A stretch of 64,000 nt of DNA from Methanobacterium sp. PtaB.Bin024 (GCA_002067065.1 MVPY01000094.1:62001-126000), one strand, 5' to 3'. Counted from the stretch's first letter, positions 32,538 through 47,707 are shown. Notes: generated from the letters alone by a model not told the origin. Made by a program: numbers and translations.

Positions 32538-33635
32538 TTATTCAATATCTTCAAATCTGTTGCCTAATTTTTCCATTACACCAGGAAGTGTGGTGTATTC
32601 CATTTCATCAGCTGGTAATCTGTGGGGTTCGAATGGTCCATGTCTTCTCATGTAATCAGCAATATCAGATGCCAGTACTCTGGATCTGTCATAGGCTGGG
32701 TCATCAAACATGTCGGCTGGTCCCACGAGTTCACCATCAGCTACCTGGAATCCCAGTGCCATGACCCTTGGAGGTCCATCGAATCTTACGGGGTAGGCAT
32801 TCCTCTGGGCTACTGGCATTAAAGGTCCGTTGTGTGATCCTCTCATCCATCCACCAACCAGGTGGGGGAATGCGAATGGTTCCACAACTTCTCCTGCTGC
32901 TGGGAATCCAGATTGTGCTCTTACAACGGCCACCGGGTCATCTTTACCCACGTATTTTCCTGCCATGAGGTTTAATCGTTCGGTGCTGACGGATGCAGCT
33001 ATCTCGTTGTCATCTTTTCTTCTGATACGTTTTATTACATATCTGCTGATGGTTCCCAAAAGTGCCAGTAAATCGTACATTTCATCAGGACAGGTCATTT
33101 TAACTTTTTTGTGTTCCATAACGTCATACACTTCAAATTCAAATCCGTTGTGCATGGATGGGTCGATTACAAGACCTGCAGTGGTGAATGGGTCTGCAAA
33201 CATTTTATATAGGGGCATGTTAAATGCACCTGGTTCGGTTTTGTCACAGCAGAAAACCACTACTGGGTCACTGGGTCTTTCTTTAAACTCCATCTCTGCT
33301 ACACCAGGACCCATTCCTTTAATGTTTCCTGAGAATGTGTCTGATAGAAGGTCCTGACCTGCACCGTAGAGTTTTAGTTCTTTTGCAATAGCGGTTCCTT
33401 CTAAAAAGGCATGCCATGCCAGTTTGTGGATTTCTTCGTTTTCTTCACCCTGTTGGTGAGTCATGATGAGTTCAGTGTCATCCCCACAATTGGTCACATA
33501 ATAATCAATGAGAAGCTCTTCTTCCTTGGCTTTGGCGAGAATATCTTCGCATTTTTTTAATATTGCGGGGTGAGCTAATCCATGACCTGCTATACTACCA
33601 ACGTCTGCTTTTATCACACTAATGGTGGTTTTCAT
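32538..33635 (-). CDS. fbp: Fructose-1,6-bisphosphate aldolase/phosphatase (class V)
   Basis: The bifunctional archaeal gluconeogenic enzyme that joins triose phosphates and dephosphorylates the product in one active site. The 365-residue protein has the N-terminal metal motif ISVIKADVGSIAGHGLAHP, the CCDKTEPGAFN segment, and YPVRFDGPPRVMALGFQ, all diagnostic. GAGGTG precedes ATG 33635. A dyad lies 37-58 bases upstream, and a strong hairpin terminator follows. It is a single-gene unit. Confidence 0.95.
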   Translation of the reverse strand: MKTTISVIKADVGSIAGHGLAHPAILKKCEDILAKAKEEELLIDYYVTNCGDDTELIMTHQQGEENEEIHKLAWHAFLEGTAIAKELKLYGAGQDLLSDTFSGNIKGMGPGVAEMEFKERPSDPVVVFCCDKTEPGAFNMPLYKMFADPFTTAGLVIDPSMHNGFEFEVYDVMEHKKVKMTCPDEMYDLLALLGTISRYVIKRIRRKDDNEIAASVSTERLNLMAGKYVGKDDPVAVVRAQSGFPAAGEVVEPFAFPHLVGGWMRGSHNGPLMPVAQRNAYPVRFDGPPRVMALGFQVADGELVGPADMFDDPAYDRSRVLASDIADYMRRHGPFEPHRLPADEMEYTTLPGVMEKLGNRFEDIE

Positions 33636-33671
33636 ACTTTTACACCTCTAAAATAATCATGAACTTCTAAA

Positions 33672-33693
33672 ACAGCATTATTCTAAATGCTGT
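33672..33693. promoter_or_regulatory. Dyad upstream of fbp, possible operator
   Basis: ACAGCATT-N6-AATGCTGT is a perfect 8-bp inverted repeat with a six-base spacer, placed 37-58 bases before the fbp start where the promoter or 5' leader lies. It may be a repressor or activator site for gluconeogenesis. No regulator can be named from sequence. Confidence 0.45.
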
Positions 33694-33867
33694 AAAAGGG
33701 CCGTTCGAGATAATGAATATAAACCAGTCATCTTAAGGAAAACTAGCTTAGAAACAGATTTAAACTGTTTAACAAACCCTTTCTTATTGATGAATTATGA
33801 TGAAGTAGACATATAAAATTTACTACTATCTTTTTCCCATCCCCCTGATTTTTGACAATCATACCGG

Positions 33868-34881
33868 TTAACTTTCTTCGAAATATTCTCTGACTAACTG
33901 GGCCATTTCCATGGTGGTAGCTGTTCCTCCCATATCCGGCGTGGTGGATACTCTTCCCTTTAGAACCCTTATAAGTGCCTGTTCCATTTTAAATGCATCC
34001 TGGTGTTCTCCCAGAAACTGTAACATTAAACATGAAGATAGGATCATGGCAGCAGGATTGGCAACACCTTTACCTGCAATATCCGGGGCAGATCCATGCA
34101 CCGGCTCAAATAAACCATTATCATCTCCAATGTTGGCTGATGGTGCCATTCCCAAACCCCCTACTAGTCCTGCACCTTCATCAGACAGTATATCTCCAAA
34201 AAGGTTGGTGGTGACCATTACTTGAAAGCGATGTGGATTGGTAACAAGAAACATGGCAGCAGCGTCCACATAAACTTCATCGGCAATTATATTCTTATAA
34301 TCATCCACATTTTTGTATTCCTCTGCAACCTTCCAGAAGGTTTTTCTGAATACTCCATCAGTTTTTTTAAGCACATTAGCCTTATGTACTGCAGTAACTC
34401 TGGTTTTACCTTGTTTAATTGCCTGTTGGAATGCAACTTTTGTTATTCTTTCTGATGCTTTCTTAGTGATGACCCGTAGGGCGGTTGCCCCATATTCAGT
34501 GTATTCTTCAATTCCAGAGTAAAGTCCTTCTGTGTTCTCCCTAACAATGAGCAAATCCAGATCATCATACATTGATTTTACTCCCGTGTATGATTTGATG
34601 GGTCTCAAATTGGCATAAAGATTCAACTCCTTCCTGAGGGTGATTATCGCACTTTTTTGACTTGGAACAGTGGTTACTGCACCGAAAAGTGTTGCATCAG
34701 AATTTTTAGCCATTTTGATGGTTTCATCAGGCAAGGTGGTCCCTGTATCATTATAACATGCGTTACCTGCCCTGGCTTCATGAAACTTGAATTGCATAGA
34801 AGTTGCTTCTAAAACATAGAGGGCTGCTTCGGTTACCTCCGGCCCTATCCCATCCCCAGGAATTACAGTTACATCGTACAT
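33868..34881 (-). CDS. Isopropylmalate/homoisocitrate dehydrogenase family
   Basis: A beta-decarboxylating dehydrogenase, 337 residues from ATG 34881 (YDVTVIPGDGIGPEV). The longer frame from 34914 adds 11 hydrophobic residues and is unlikely. It shows LRKELNLYANLRPIKSY, LIVRENTEGLYSGIE, TAVHKANVLKKTDG (catalytic K), and GDILSDEGAGLVGGLG (metal aspartates). This family in methanogens serves leucine synthesis (LeuB) or coenzyme B synthesis (AksF); sequence alone does not settle which. Confidence 0.85.
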   Translation of the reverse strand: MYDVTVIPGDGIGPEVTEAALYVLEATSMQFKFHEARAGNACYNDTGTTLPDETIKMAKNSDATLFGAVTTVPSQKSAIITLRKELNLYANLRPIKSYTGVKSMYDDLDLLIVRENTEGLYSGIEEYTEYGATALRVITKKASERITKVAFQQAIKQGKTRVTAVHKANVLKKTDGVFRKTFWKVAEEYKNVDDYKNIIADEVYVDAAAMFLVTNPHRFQVMVTTNLFGDILSDEGAGLVGGLGMAPSANIGDDNGLFEPVHGSAPDIAGKGVANPAAMILSSCLMLQFLGEHQDAFKMEQALIRVLKGRVSTTPDMGGTATTMEMAQLVREYFEES

Positions 34882-35301
34882 AAAAAGAAATAGGTTGATT
34901 AAAGTATAAATCATTAATTATCAACAAAATTAATTAAGTAAAAAATGAAAATAGAATGATTAAACCCCCTTTAAACATCATATACTCAGTTGATCACTGA
35001 ATAAAGCAAGTTTTACTTGTGATTGTTTATAAAAACTGGATTATGGAGTTAGTATCTTTTTAGGCATATTACAATGTTATACATTATACTATCAAAAACA
35101 AGTGCCCTTCCTGATCACCTTGTGTGTCGCACAAATTTTATGTAAAAATTATAATTACATAAAAAAATGTGATGGAATTGATTACAGCATAGGAAAAATA
35201 TATGGACCTTTAAAAACATAATATTATTTTTAATCCATATTATGTGGAACACACCTTAAAAAACCGCAATTTACATTAATTTTTCTAGGGGAGATAATAT
35301 T
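34882..35301. other. AT-rich divergent intergenic region
   Basis: The gap lies between the dehydrogenase and HEAT-repeat genes, which diverge. It contains TATA-like stretches but no frame or notable repeat that I can support. Confidence 0.3.
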
Positions 35302-35859
35302 ATGGAAATTGAAAAAAACGTTGCAAGACTGATTGAAACTTTAAAGGATAATGATGAGCATGTACAGGTTCAGGCTACAGAAATGTTGGAGGAGATCGGA
35401 GAACCTGCAGTGCCTCAGCTCATAGATGCCCTGGATGATGAAGATAAAAATGTTAGAAAGGGATCTGCAAGAGTTTTGGGGCTTATTGGCGATGTACGTA
35501 GTATTAAACCCCTTATTGAGGCCATGAAGGATGATAATAAGTGGGTGCGTAGGGCTGCCTCAGGAGCCCTGAGTAATATGGACAAACGTGCAGTAGAACC
35601 CCTGATCCAAACTCTTAAAGACGATGACTGGAGAGTGAGGGGAGGCGCTGCCTGGGCACTGGGAAATATCAAAGCCCCAGAATCATTAGAACCTCTGATT
35701 GGGGTAATGAGTGACGATAGCAGTTTTGTTAGAGCTGGTGCTACTATGGCAGTTGGGAACATTGGAGGAGATGCTGCCCAAAAGGCACTCGAAGGAGCGC
35801 TTAATGATAAAAGCAGTTACGTCCGCAGAGTTGCTGAAAGTTTCCTAAACAAGGAATAA
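35302..35859 (+). CDS. HEAT-repeat (PBS lyase type) protein
   Basis: A 185-residue protein made of about five to six 31-residue HEAT/PBS-lyase repeats, each with a D-x-x-V/W-V-R-x-x-A motif (KNVRKGSARVLG, KWVRRAASGALS, WRVRGGAAWALG, SFVRAGATMAVG, SYVRRVAESFL). Such repeats form a curved helical scaffold for protein binding. The partner is unknown. GGGGAGAT precedes the ATG. Confidence 0.9.
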   Translation: MEIEKNVARLIETLKDNDEHVQVQATEMLEEIGEPAVPQLIDALDDEDKNVRKGSARVLGLIGDVRSIKPLIEAMKDDNKWVRRAASGALSNMDKRAVEPLIQTLKDDDWRVRGGAAWALGNIKAPESLEPLIGVMSDDSSFVRAGATMAVGNIGGDAAQKALEGALNDKSSYVRRVAESFLNKE

Positions 35860-36039
35860 CAATCATTATTTTTTTGGCATTACGAGCATTAAGAAAGATG
35901 AACACCACAGATACATTAATGTAAAAATTAGGATCACTTTGGATGATTAAAGAGAGATATAATCATAGATGGATTAAAATCCTGTAAAACAAGATAATCC
36001 GGGGCTAAATCTGCTGTTATATCCCTAGAAGGTGTCAAT

Positions 36040-36999
36040 ATGAAAGTTAGTGTTATTGGAGCATCAGGTCGGGTGGGTAAAGCTGCTGCATTTTGCCTGG
36101 CCGAAGAAAGTGTTGTAAGTGATATGGTGCTTTTATCACGAGAAAAAAGTCTGGATCAGATCCAGGGAGAAGCCCTGGACATGAAAGATGCACTTGCCGC
36201 TAAGGATATTGGAGTGTCCATAACTCCTTCTTCTAATTTTGAGGATATGGCAGGTTCTAAGATTGTGGTAATTACTGCCGGGGTCCCTCGCACCCCCGAC
36301 ATGACACGCATGGATCTGGCCATTCCCAATGCAAAAATTGTAGCCCAGTATTCAAAGTTAGTGGCTAAATACGCTCCTGAATCCATAATTCTGGTCATAA
36401 CCAATCCAGTTGATGTGATGACTTATGTTGCCTATAAAGCTTCTGGATTTCCCCGGAATAGAGTTATTGGACTGGGAAATCACCTTGATTCATTGAGGCT
36501 GAAAAACCTTTTTGCCAAACAATTCAACATTCATGTCAGTGAGGTACACACCCGAATAATTGGTGAACATGGAGAGCACATGGTCCTGCTTTTGAGTTCC
36601 ACTTCCATTGGGGGGATACTGTTTAAAGACTTCTCCCAGTACCAGTCATTGGATGTGGATGCAATCATAGAGAAAGTTAAAAATGCAGGGAGTTACGTCA
36701 TTGATAAGAAAGGAGCAACTGAATATGGACCTGCTTTTGCTGTTTCTAACATCGTGAAAACTATACTTAACGATGAAAAGAGGATACTGACTCTCACCAC
36801 ATATCTGGATGGAGAAATTTATGGTACCAATGATGTTTGCCTGGGAGTGCCTGTTAAGTTAGGGAAAAACGGTGTTGAAAGGATAATCAAAGTTAATATG
36901 AGTGATGATGAATTAAAAGCTTTCAAGGTAGCTGCAGAGGTTGTTAAAAGTTCCACTCAAGAGTTAATGTCAAAACTCCCTGAAGAATTAATTAATTAA
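36040..36999 (+). CDS. mdh: Malate dehydrogenase (LDH/MDH family)
   Basis: A 319-residue NAD(P)-dependent dehydrogenase for malate/oxaloacetate, used in the partial reductive citrate pathway of methanogens. It begins with the dinucleotide fold (MKVSVIGASGRVGKA), has the substrate arginines in GVPRTPDMTRMDLA, and the catalytic histidine in RIIGEHGEHMV. Members of this subfamily from Methanobacteriales act on malate; lactate cannot be strictly excluded. AGGTGTC precedes the ATG. Confidence 0.92.
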   Translation: MKVSVIGASGRVGKAAAFCLAEESVVSDMVLLSREKSLDQIQGEALDMKDALAAKDIGVSITPSSNFEDMAGSKIVVITAGVPRTPDMTRMDLAIPNAKIVAQYSKLVAKYAPESIILVITNPVDVMTYVAYKASGFPRNRVIGLGNHLDSLRLKNLFAKQFNIHVSEVHTRIIGEHGEHMVLLLSSTSIGGILFKDFSQYQSLDVDAIIEKVKNAGSYVIDKKGATEYGPAFAVSNIVKTILNDEKRILTLTTYLDGEIYGTNDVCLGVPVKLGKNGVERIIKVNMSDDELKAFKVAAEVVKSSTQELMSKLPEELIN

Positions 37000-37150
37000 T
37001 AACTTCTTTTTTTTAAAAACTTATTTTTCATTAAAATGGGAAATAATCCAATTATTTAGTAATAAAAACTAACAATATCAGGATCACATCAGCTACAAAA
37101 TAAAAAAAAAGTTTTAGGGCCCCACATTTAACCCTTTAAAAAAATCAATC

Positions 37151-37447
37151 TTAATTAGTGGTATTCGTTTCTGTATCGGTAGCTGTGTTCTTTTTAGGTG
37201 TATCCGTTGATGTCTGTGTGTTAGTAGTTGTTGTTTTTGTAGGAGTATTATCTTCTACTGCTGTATCCTGAGTGTTCCTGTAATAGGTGTAGCCACCATC
37301 CTCATAATCATTACTACCTGAATCATCTGAACTGTTAGTTATGTTAAGTGTAAGATTCCCGGCAGAGTTTAGAATACCAGTGAAATAACCACCAACAAAG
37401 GCTAATACAACTAGCACCGCAATTAATGCGATTGGTATTTTATCCAT
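37151..37447 (-). CDS. Small membrane-anchored Thr/Asn-rich surface protein
   Basis: A 98-residue protein with an N-terminal membrane helix (IPIALIAVLVVLAFVGGYFTGIL), a short NLTLNITNSS region with N-glycosylation sequons, and a C-terminal tail made mostly of Thr, Asn, Asp and Lys. It has no folded domain and resembles the stalk part of the PepSY-like proteins in this window without their C-terminal domain. GGGAGTG lies upstream of the ATG. Confidence 0.6.
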   Translation of the reverse strand: MDKIPIALIAVLVVLAFVGGYFTGILNSAGNLTLNITNSSDDSGSNDYEDGGYTYYRNTQDTAVEDNTPTKTTTTNTQTSTDTPKKNTATDTETNTTN

Positions 37448-37522
37448 AATAATGCACTCCCTAATTTTATATGATAAATTTGTAGATCATCCTATATTTC
37501 GAAATTTCAAAAATGACATTTA

Positions 37523-37572
37523 TGCATCTACATTAGATGTATCTTCTTATTATATTTCCCTATATAATAAGA
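37523..37572. repeat. Two adjacent inverted repeats
   Basis: TGCATCTA-CAT-TAGATGTA (37523-37541, one G.T pair) is followed by a perfect 11-bp inverted repeat TCTTATTATAT-N6-ATATAATAAGA (37545-37572). They lie in the divergent region between the small surface-protein gene and the pdxT-glt operon. Possibly two regulatory dyads or RNA hairpins. Confidence 0.45.
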
Positions 37573-37739
37573 TTCCCCCTATTATCCTAATAAGATTTGG
37601 TTATAATATTATTATTAACACCGCCACAAAAGAAATATTTATATGAATGTTCATTATAATTAATATTAAAATCTATATTTTAAACATTGTATAAAAAAAT
37701 TACCTGATTAAGAATTTTATTTCAAAAATATTGCAGATC

Positions 37740-37753
37740 GGAAAAGAATTTCC
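37740..37753. promoter_or_regulatory. Predicted NrpR operator of the pdxT-glt operon
   Basis: GGAA-AAGAAT-TTCC matches the NrpR consensus GGAA-N6-TTCC, and the symmetry extends by one base on each side (C...G). It lies 90-103 bases before the pdxT start, close to TATA-like stretches on both sides (about 37724-37731 and 37758-37766). NrpR represses nitrogen-assimilation genes of methanogens when ammonium is sufficient. Matching sites precede both amtB genes in this window. Confidence 0.65.
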
Positions 37754-37842
37754 GGTAAGTTTATATTCTAGGTATGGCAAATATAATTGCTTATCAATGA
37801 TAACGAAAACTATACAAAAACAATAATAATAAAGGCAGTAAA

Positions 37843-39332
<1,490 letters not shown>

Positions 39333-39343
39333 GATGTGAGAAA

Positions 39344-40029
<686 letters not shown>

Positions 40030-40033
<4 letters not shown>

Positions 40034-41166
40034 AAATGACCCAAACCCATAAAGACCAAAAGAGTGTGGCTCTGGTGGGAACTCCCTGCCACATCATAGC
40101 TGCAGAAAAAATGGACCACTACCCCAATATCATTGGTGATGTTCCAGTGGATTTCAAGTTAGGACTCTTCTGTATGGAAAACTTCTCCCACACCTACCTT
40201 AAAAATTTCTTATCTCAAAATAACATTGAAATGGATGATGTGAAAGAGTTCAGAGTGGAAAAAGGCCAGTTCTGGGCCTACCTGGAAAATGGTGAGGTTT
40301 TTAAAACACCCTTATCCAAAGCCAAAACTTGTATGAGGAAAAACTGTCAGGTATGTATGGATTACACCTCAGAACTAGCTGACCTTTCAGTGGGAAGTGT
40401 GGGTTCAGCTCCAGGATGGTCCACAGTCATCGCCAGGACCGAAAAAGGGCTTAAAACATTGCAAAAAGCTGAAAATGAAGGTTACATAGAAACCAAACCA
40501 ATCCCTGATTCAGGAATTGTTTTATTAGAGAAATTGGCTAATAAAAAGAAGAAAGAAAACCGGGAAGAGATTAAAAATAGGGAGTCTGTTGCTCGACCTG
40601 TACTCTACCGTAGATACATTAATGACGAGGAATTCACTGAAGAAGTAGCATCCTGCCAGTTTACTGACCTTAAATCCGACGTTATTGATGTGGGTAGCTG
40701 TGTGCTCTGCGGTGCCTGTTATTATGCCTGTCCTGAAAACATAATAGCCATTGAAGATCGAAAACCACAACTAAAAGGAGATTGCCCCCCTGAATGTAAC
40801 CTGTGTTACGTGGCCTGTCCCCGCACCTACCTATCACAGGAAATTTTAAACCGGGAACTGGACCAGAAACCCCTTGGAAACTACATAAAAATATTATCTG
40901 CCCGTGCAACCCGCGTTGAGGGTCAGGATGGAGGAGTGGTTACTGCTCTTCTAAATTACCTCCTAAAAGAGAACATAACCAAACAGGCCATTGTAGTAGA
41001 TAAGATGGATGATAATCCCTGGAAACCAGAGGCCATACTAACCTCCGATGTGGATGATGTGAAAAAGGCTGCTGGTACCAAATACTCTGCCTGTCCTGTT
41101 TTCAAAGTACTTAAAGATAACACTGAAAAGAATTCTAAAAATGATTCTGCAAAGGAGGTGTCCTAG
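40030..41166 (+). CDS. Circularly permuted FrhB-like F420-binding ferredoxin protein of glutamate synthase
   Basis: 378 residues in unusual order. Residues ~14-205 match the C-terminal half of FrhB (VGTPCHIIAAEKM, GLFCMENFSHTYL, CMDYTSELADLSVGSVGS, GWSTVIART). Residues ~220-275 hold two [4Fe-4S] motifs (CVLCGACYYACP, CNLCYVACP). Residues ~285-370 match the N-terminal half of FrhB (ILSARATRVEGQDGGVVTALL, AAGTKYSACP). Canonical FrhB has these halves in the opposite order. FrhB carries FAD and binds coenzyme F420; here the protein likely feeds electrons from F420H2 to the glutamate synthase encoded beside it, which is inference from context. Confidence 0.85.
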
Positions 41167-42666
<1,500 letters not shown>

Positions 42667-42840
42667 ACAGAATTTTTGGGATTTAATTTTTTTCCCATTA
42701 TTACATTTTAATTAATTTTTTTCTATTTTAGTTAAATAATAAATAAATTGTACTAAATTTTCTATCATCCATAGTTATTCATTTTATCATGATTTATATT
42801 AATCGATGGTAAGTTATACCTTTTTTCAAAATGGGAAAAG

Positions 42841-42878
42841 TTATATATTAAAAAATTTATAATCGGAAATATGTTTCC
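42841..42878 (+). promoter_or_regulatory. Promoter with NrpR operator for amtB1-glnK1
   Basis: TATA-like TTATATATTA (42841-42850) is followed by GGAA-ATATGT-TTCC (42865-42878), a match to the NrpR consensus. The operator would cover the transcription start, about 25 bases after the TATA box, which fits repression by blocking RNA polymerase. The leader to the amtB start would be about 170 bases. Confidence 0.75.
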
Positions 42879-42891
42879 CCCAGCCTATTGC

Positions 42892-42927
42892 CACTCATTA
42901 CTCAATTTTTTTAAAAAGCTAAAATGA
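42892..42927 (+). other. Inverted repeat in the amtB1 leader
   Basis: ACTCATT near 42893-42899 can pair with AATGAGT near 42920-42926, with a T-rich loop. It lies between the NrpR site and the amtB1 gene. Whether this forms a hairpin in the mRNA is untested; the stem is only seven base pairs. Confidence 0.35.
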
Positions 42928-43031
42928 GTCAGATGCCCGGAAAACATCTATACAAATTTTTGAGAATTTCAATCAAATGTAATGACTAAAATTTAAAGGA
43001 AATTGAAAATGTAAATTAAGTTATTTCATTT

Positions 43032-44280
<1,249 letters not shown>

Positions 44281-44374
44281 ACAGTTATAAAAGTGTGACT
44301 GCCAATTAATCCTTAAGGATAAATAGATTGTAGATAAATCATTCCTTAAAGAATCATATGATTGAGGTGATAAT

Positions 44375-44713
44375 ATGAAAAGAATAATAACCATCATCAG
44401 GCCGGATAAACTTGAAGATGTTAAACAGGCCCTGGAAGACATTGGCTGCCATGGGATGACTGTTAAAGATGTTAAAGGAAGAGGAATACAGTTAGGAATA
44501 ACTGAAAGTTACCGTGGTACTGATTACAAAGTTGATCTATTACCTAAAACTCAGATTGAAATTGTGGCTAAAACTGAGGATGTGGATAAAATTGTGGATA
44601 CCATTACCAAAAACGCCCAAACAGGTTGCATTGGTGATGGAAAGATTTTCATATCACCTGTAGAAGAAGTTATACGTATCCGTACAGGTGAAAGAGGAAA
44701 CAAAGCCGTGTAA
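44375..44713 (+). CDS. glnK: PII signalling protein GlnK (first copy)
   Basis: A 112-residue PII protein that binds ATP, ADP and 2-oxoglutarate and blocks AmtB when nitrogen is plentiful. It has KRIITIIRPDKLEDVKQAL, the T-loop with ESYRGTDYKVDLLPK, and the C-terminal GDGKIFISPVEEVIRIRTGERG. The loop tyrosine (uridylylation site in bacteria) is present in ESYRG, though archaea mostly regulate by ligand binding. GAGGTGATAAT precedes the ATG. Confidence 0.96.
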   Translation: MKRIITIIRPDKLEDVKQALEDIGCHGMTVKDVKGRGIQLGITESYRGTDYKVDLLPKTQIEIVAKTEDVDKIVDTITKNAQTGCIGDGKIFISPVEEVIRIRTGERGNKAV

Positions 44714-44912
44714 TCCAATATATTATAATGATTTTAAATTTATTTTCTCTTCCTATTTTTTATTTTTAATGACAGTATTATAATACATTGAAATTTATTC
44801 ATAAAAAAATGCAGTTCTATGTTTATTGTTGTAATATTTATCTAAAAATTCCAAAAATAATCAGATAAATTATTCGATCTATTACTTTTTTTATAACCAC
44901 CTAAGCGAAACA

Positions 44913-44959
44913 TTTATAAGAGATTAAAAATAATAATCAGTTGTCGGAAGTATGTTTCC
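44913..44959 (+). promoter_or_regulatory. Promoter with NrpR operator for amtB2-glnK2
   Basis: TATA-like TTTATAAG (44913-44920, with GCGAAACA as BRE) is followed by CGGAA-GTATGT-TTCCG, whose core GGAA-N6-TTCC spans 44946-44959 and whose symmetry extends one base on each side. The spacing places the operator at the expected transcription start. The mRNA leader would be about 215-230 bases. Confidence 0.75.
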
Positions 44960-45014
44960 GATATCCGGCAAATTGGGGTGAAATCTTTATGGAATAAAAA
45001 AAGATATAAAAAAT

Positions 45015-45037
45015 GCTTTAGGCCCCTTGACCTAAGC
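45015..45037 (+). other. Hairpin in the amtB2 leader
   Basis: GCTTTAGG and CCTAAGC can pair (one bulged base) around the loop CCCCTTGA. It lies about 55 bases after the NrpR site and 140 bases before amtB2, inside the predicted long 5' leader. It could be a regulatory stem or the terminator of a short leader RNA, but the following T tract is weak. Confidence 0.4.
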
Positions 45038-45176
45038 TAAAAATAGCTGAAATAACTTTAATAAGCAAAAAATAATGTTTGTATCTTTGTTTACAGATAT
45101 ACACAAATATACTAGATAAAATTCAATTTTTTAAAAAAAACCAAAAAATACAATCTATAATTAGGAGGAAAAATCA

Positions 45177-46388
<1,212 letters not shown>

Positions 46389-46417
46389 TCAATATGCGCG
46401 AGCCATGAGGTGATATC

Positions 46418-46756
46418 ATGAAAGAAATTGTGGCCATAATCAGACCAAATAAACTGGATGAAGTTAAAGATGCCCTTGAAGAAATCGGATGTCATGGAGT
46501 AACCGTGACCGAAGTTAAAGGACGTGGAAGACAGTTAGGAATAACTGAAAGCTACAGAGGAAGTGATTACAGAATAGACATGCTACCCAAAACTCGTCTG
46601 GAAATTGTGGTAGAAGACGAGGATCTAGAGAATGTAATTAAAACCATTGTAGAAACAGCACAAACCGGGGATATTGGAGATGGAAAAATATTCATCTCAC
46701 CCGTGGAAGACGTTGTCCGTATCCGAACAGGAGAAAGGGGAGGAGAAGCCGTTTAA
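46418..46756 (+). CDS. glnK: PII signalling protein GlnK (second copy)
   Basis: A 112-residue PII protein, closely similar to the first copy over its whole length, with the ESYRGSDYRIDMLPK T-loop and the GDGKIFISPVEDVVRIRTGERG end. The T-loop differs at a few positions, so each GlnK could prefer its neighbouring transporter. GAGGTGATATC precedes the ATG. A T-rich tract follows the stop. Confidence 0.96.
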   Translation: MKEIVAIIRPNKLDEVKDALEEIGCHGVTVTEVKGRGRQLGITESYRGSDYRIDMLPKTRLEIVVEDEDLENVIKTIVETAQTGDIGDGKIFISPVEDVVRIRTGERGGEAV

Positions 46757-46774
46757 CTACCCTCCAAATCCTAC

Positions 46775-46806
46775 TTTCATCTCCCTTTTCCCTTTTTTTA
46801 TTTTTT
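46775..46806 (+). terminator. T-rich terminator after glnK2
   Basis: A pyrimidine-rich tract with CTCCCTTTTCCCTTTTTTTATTTTTT follows the second glnK gene, typical of archaeal termination. Confidence 0.5.
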
Positions 46807-46912
46807 AAGGTTAAACTAATTTTCTTTTTAAATGAATAAACTAAATAATTAAATTTATATAATCACAAGTTCTCTTTGTTAATCAAAGTATAGCAAATGG
46901 GAAAGCATAATC

Positions 46913-47617
46913 ATGTACCAAGAAATAATCCCAAAAATATATTTGATTAAAACAGGTAAACCCAGTTGCCAGTCCTATCTCATCATTGGAGATAAAATGA
47001 ATGTTCTTATTGATCCTGGCATAAATCAGAATTTTAAAATCTTAAAAAAAGATCTGAAGGATATAGGGATAGATATAAACTCGTTAAATATGGTTATAAA
47101 CACCCATGAACATGTGGATCACTTTGGAGCCAACATTTACCTGCAGGATAAGTTGCCAATTATAGCTCACCGCTATGCAGCCACTAAAATAGCATCTGCT
47201 GATGATGAGGTACTGCTCTGCCGGGCACATGGACATGACCCCCATGGTTATCATGTGCACTTATGGTTAGAGAATATGAATGTGATTGACATGGGAAACT
47301 GGTTTTTAAAGATTTTCCACACTCCTGGACATACCTCAGGATCACTATGTATCTATGAACCCCGTGAAAGAATACTGATCTCTGGTGATACCGTGTTTGC
47401 TCGTGGCACCATATCGAACATATCCAGCTCAGGTAGCTACGGTGAGTATATAAACTCCCTGGCCCGGCTGAATACCATGAAAATAGACTTATTACTACCT
47501 GGTCATGGTAAAATATCCACCAATGTAGAGGAAGACATTGAAAAGGCTATTACCAATGCCACTCAAAAGCATGAAGAATTTTTAAACCAAAATAAATTAC
47601 CAGGAACTTCAGAATAA
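46913..47617 (+). CDS. Metallo-beta-lactamase fold hydrolase
   Basis: A 234-residue MBL-fold protein. The metal ligands are all visible: HEHVDH (in NTHEHVDHFG), the histidine in HTPGHTSGS, the aspartate in ISGDTVF and the final histidine in LPGHG. These enzymes include glyoxalase II-like hydrolases and others; the substrate cannot be told. It stands alone between the glnK gene and the DNA glycosylase gene. Confidence 0.9.
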   Translation: MYQEIIPKIYLIKTGKPSCQSYLIIGDKMNVLIDPGINQNFKILKKDLKDIGIDINSLNMVINTHEHVDHFGANIYLQDKLPIIAHRYAATKIASADDEVLLCRAHGHDPHGYHVHLWLENMNVIDMGNWFLKIFHTPGHTSGSLCIYEPRERILISGDTVFARGTISNISSSGSYGEYINSLARLNTMKIDLLLPGHGKISTNVEEDIEKAITNATQKHEEFLNQNKLPGTSE

Positions 47618-47707
47618 ATAAGCATAATTAATCAAACACCCATAAATGCATTTAAATTACGTAAACATCCCGAATGTATCCTAAATGTAATATTCTGAGT
47701 GAATAAA

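Noticed and set aside
32830..33357. A 175-residue plus-strand frame opposite fbp
   Set aside because: It lies wholly antisense to a clear FBP aldolase/phosphatase and has low-complexity, shadow-like composition.
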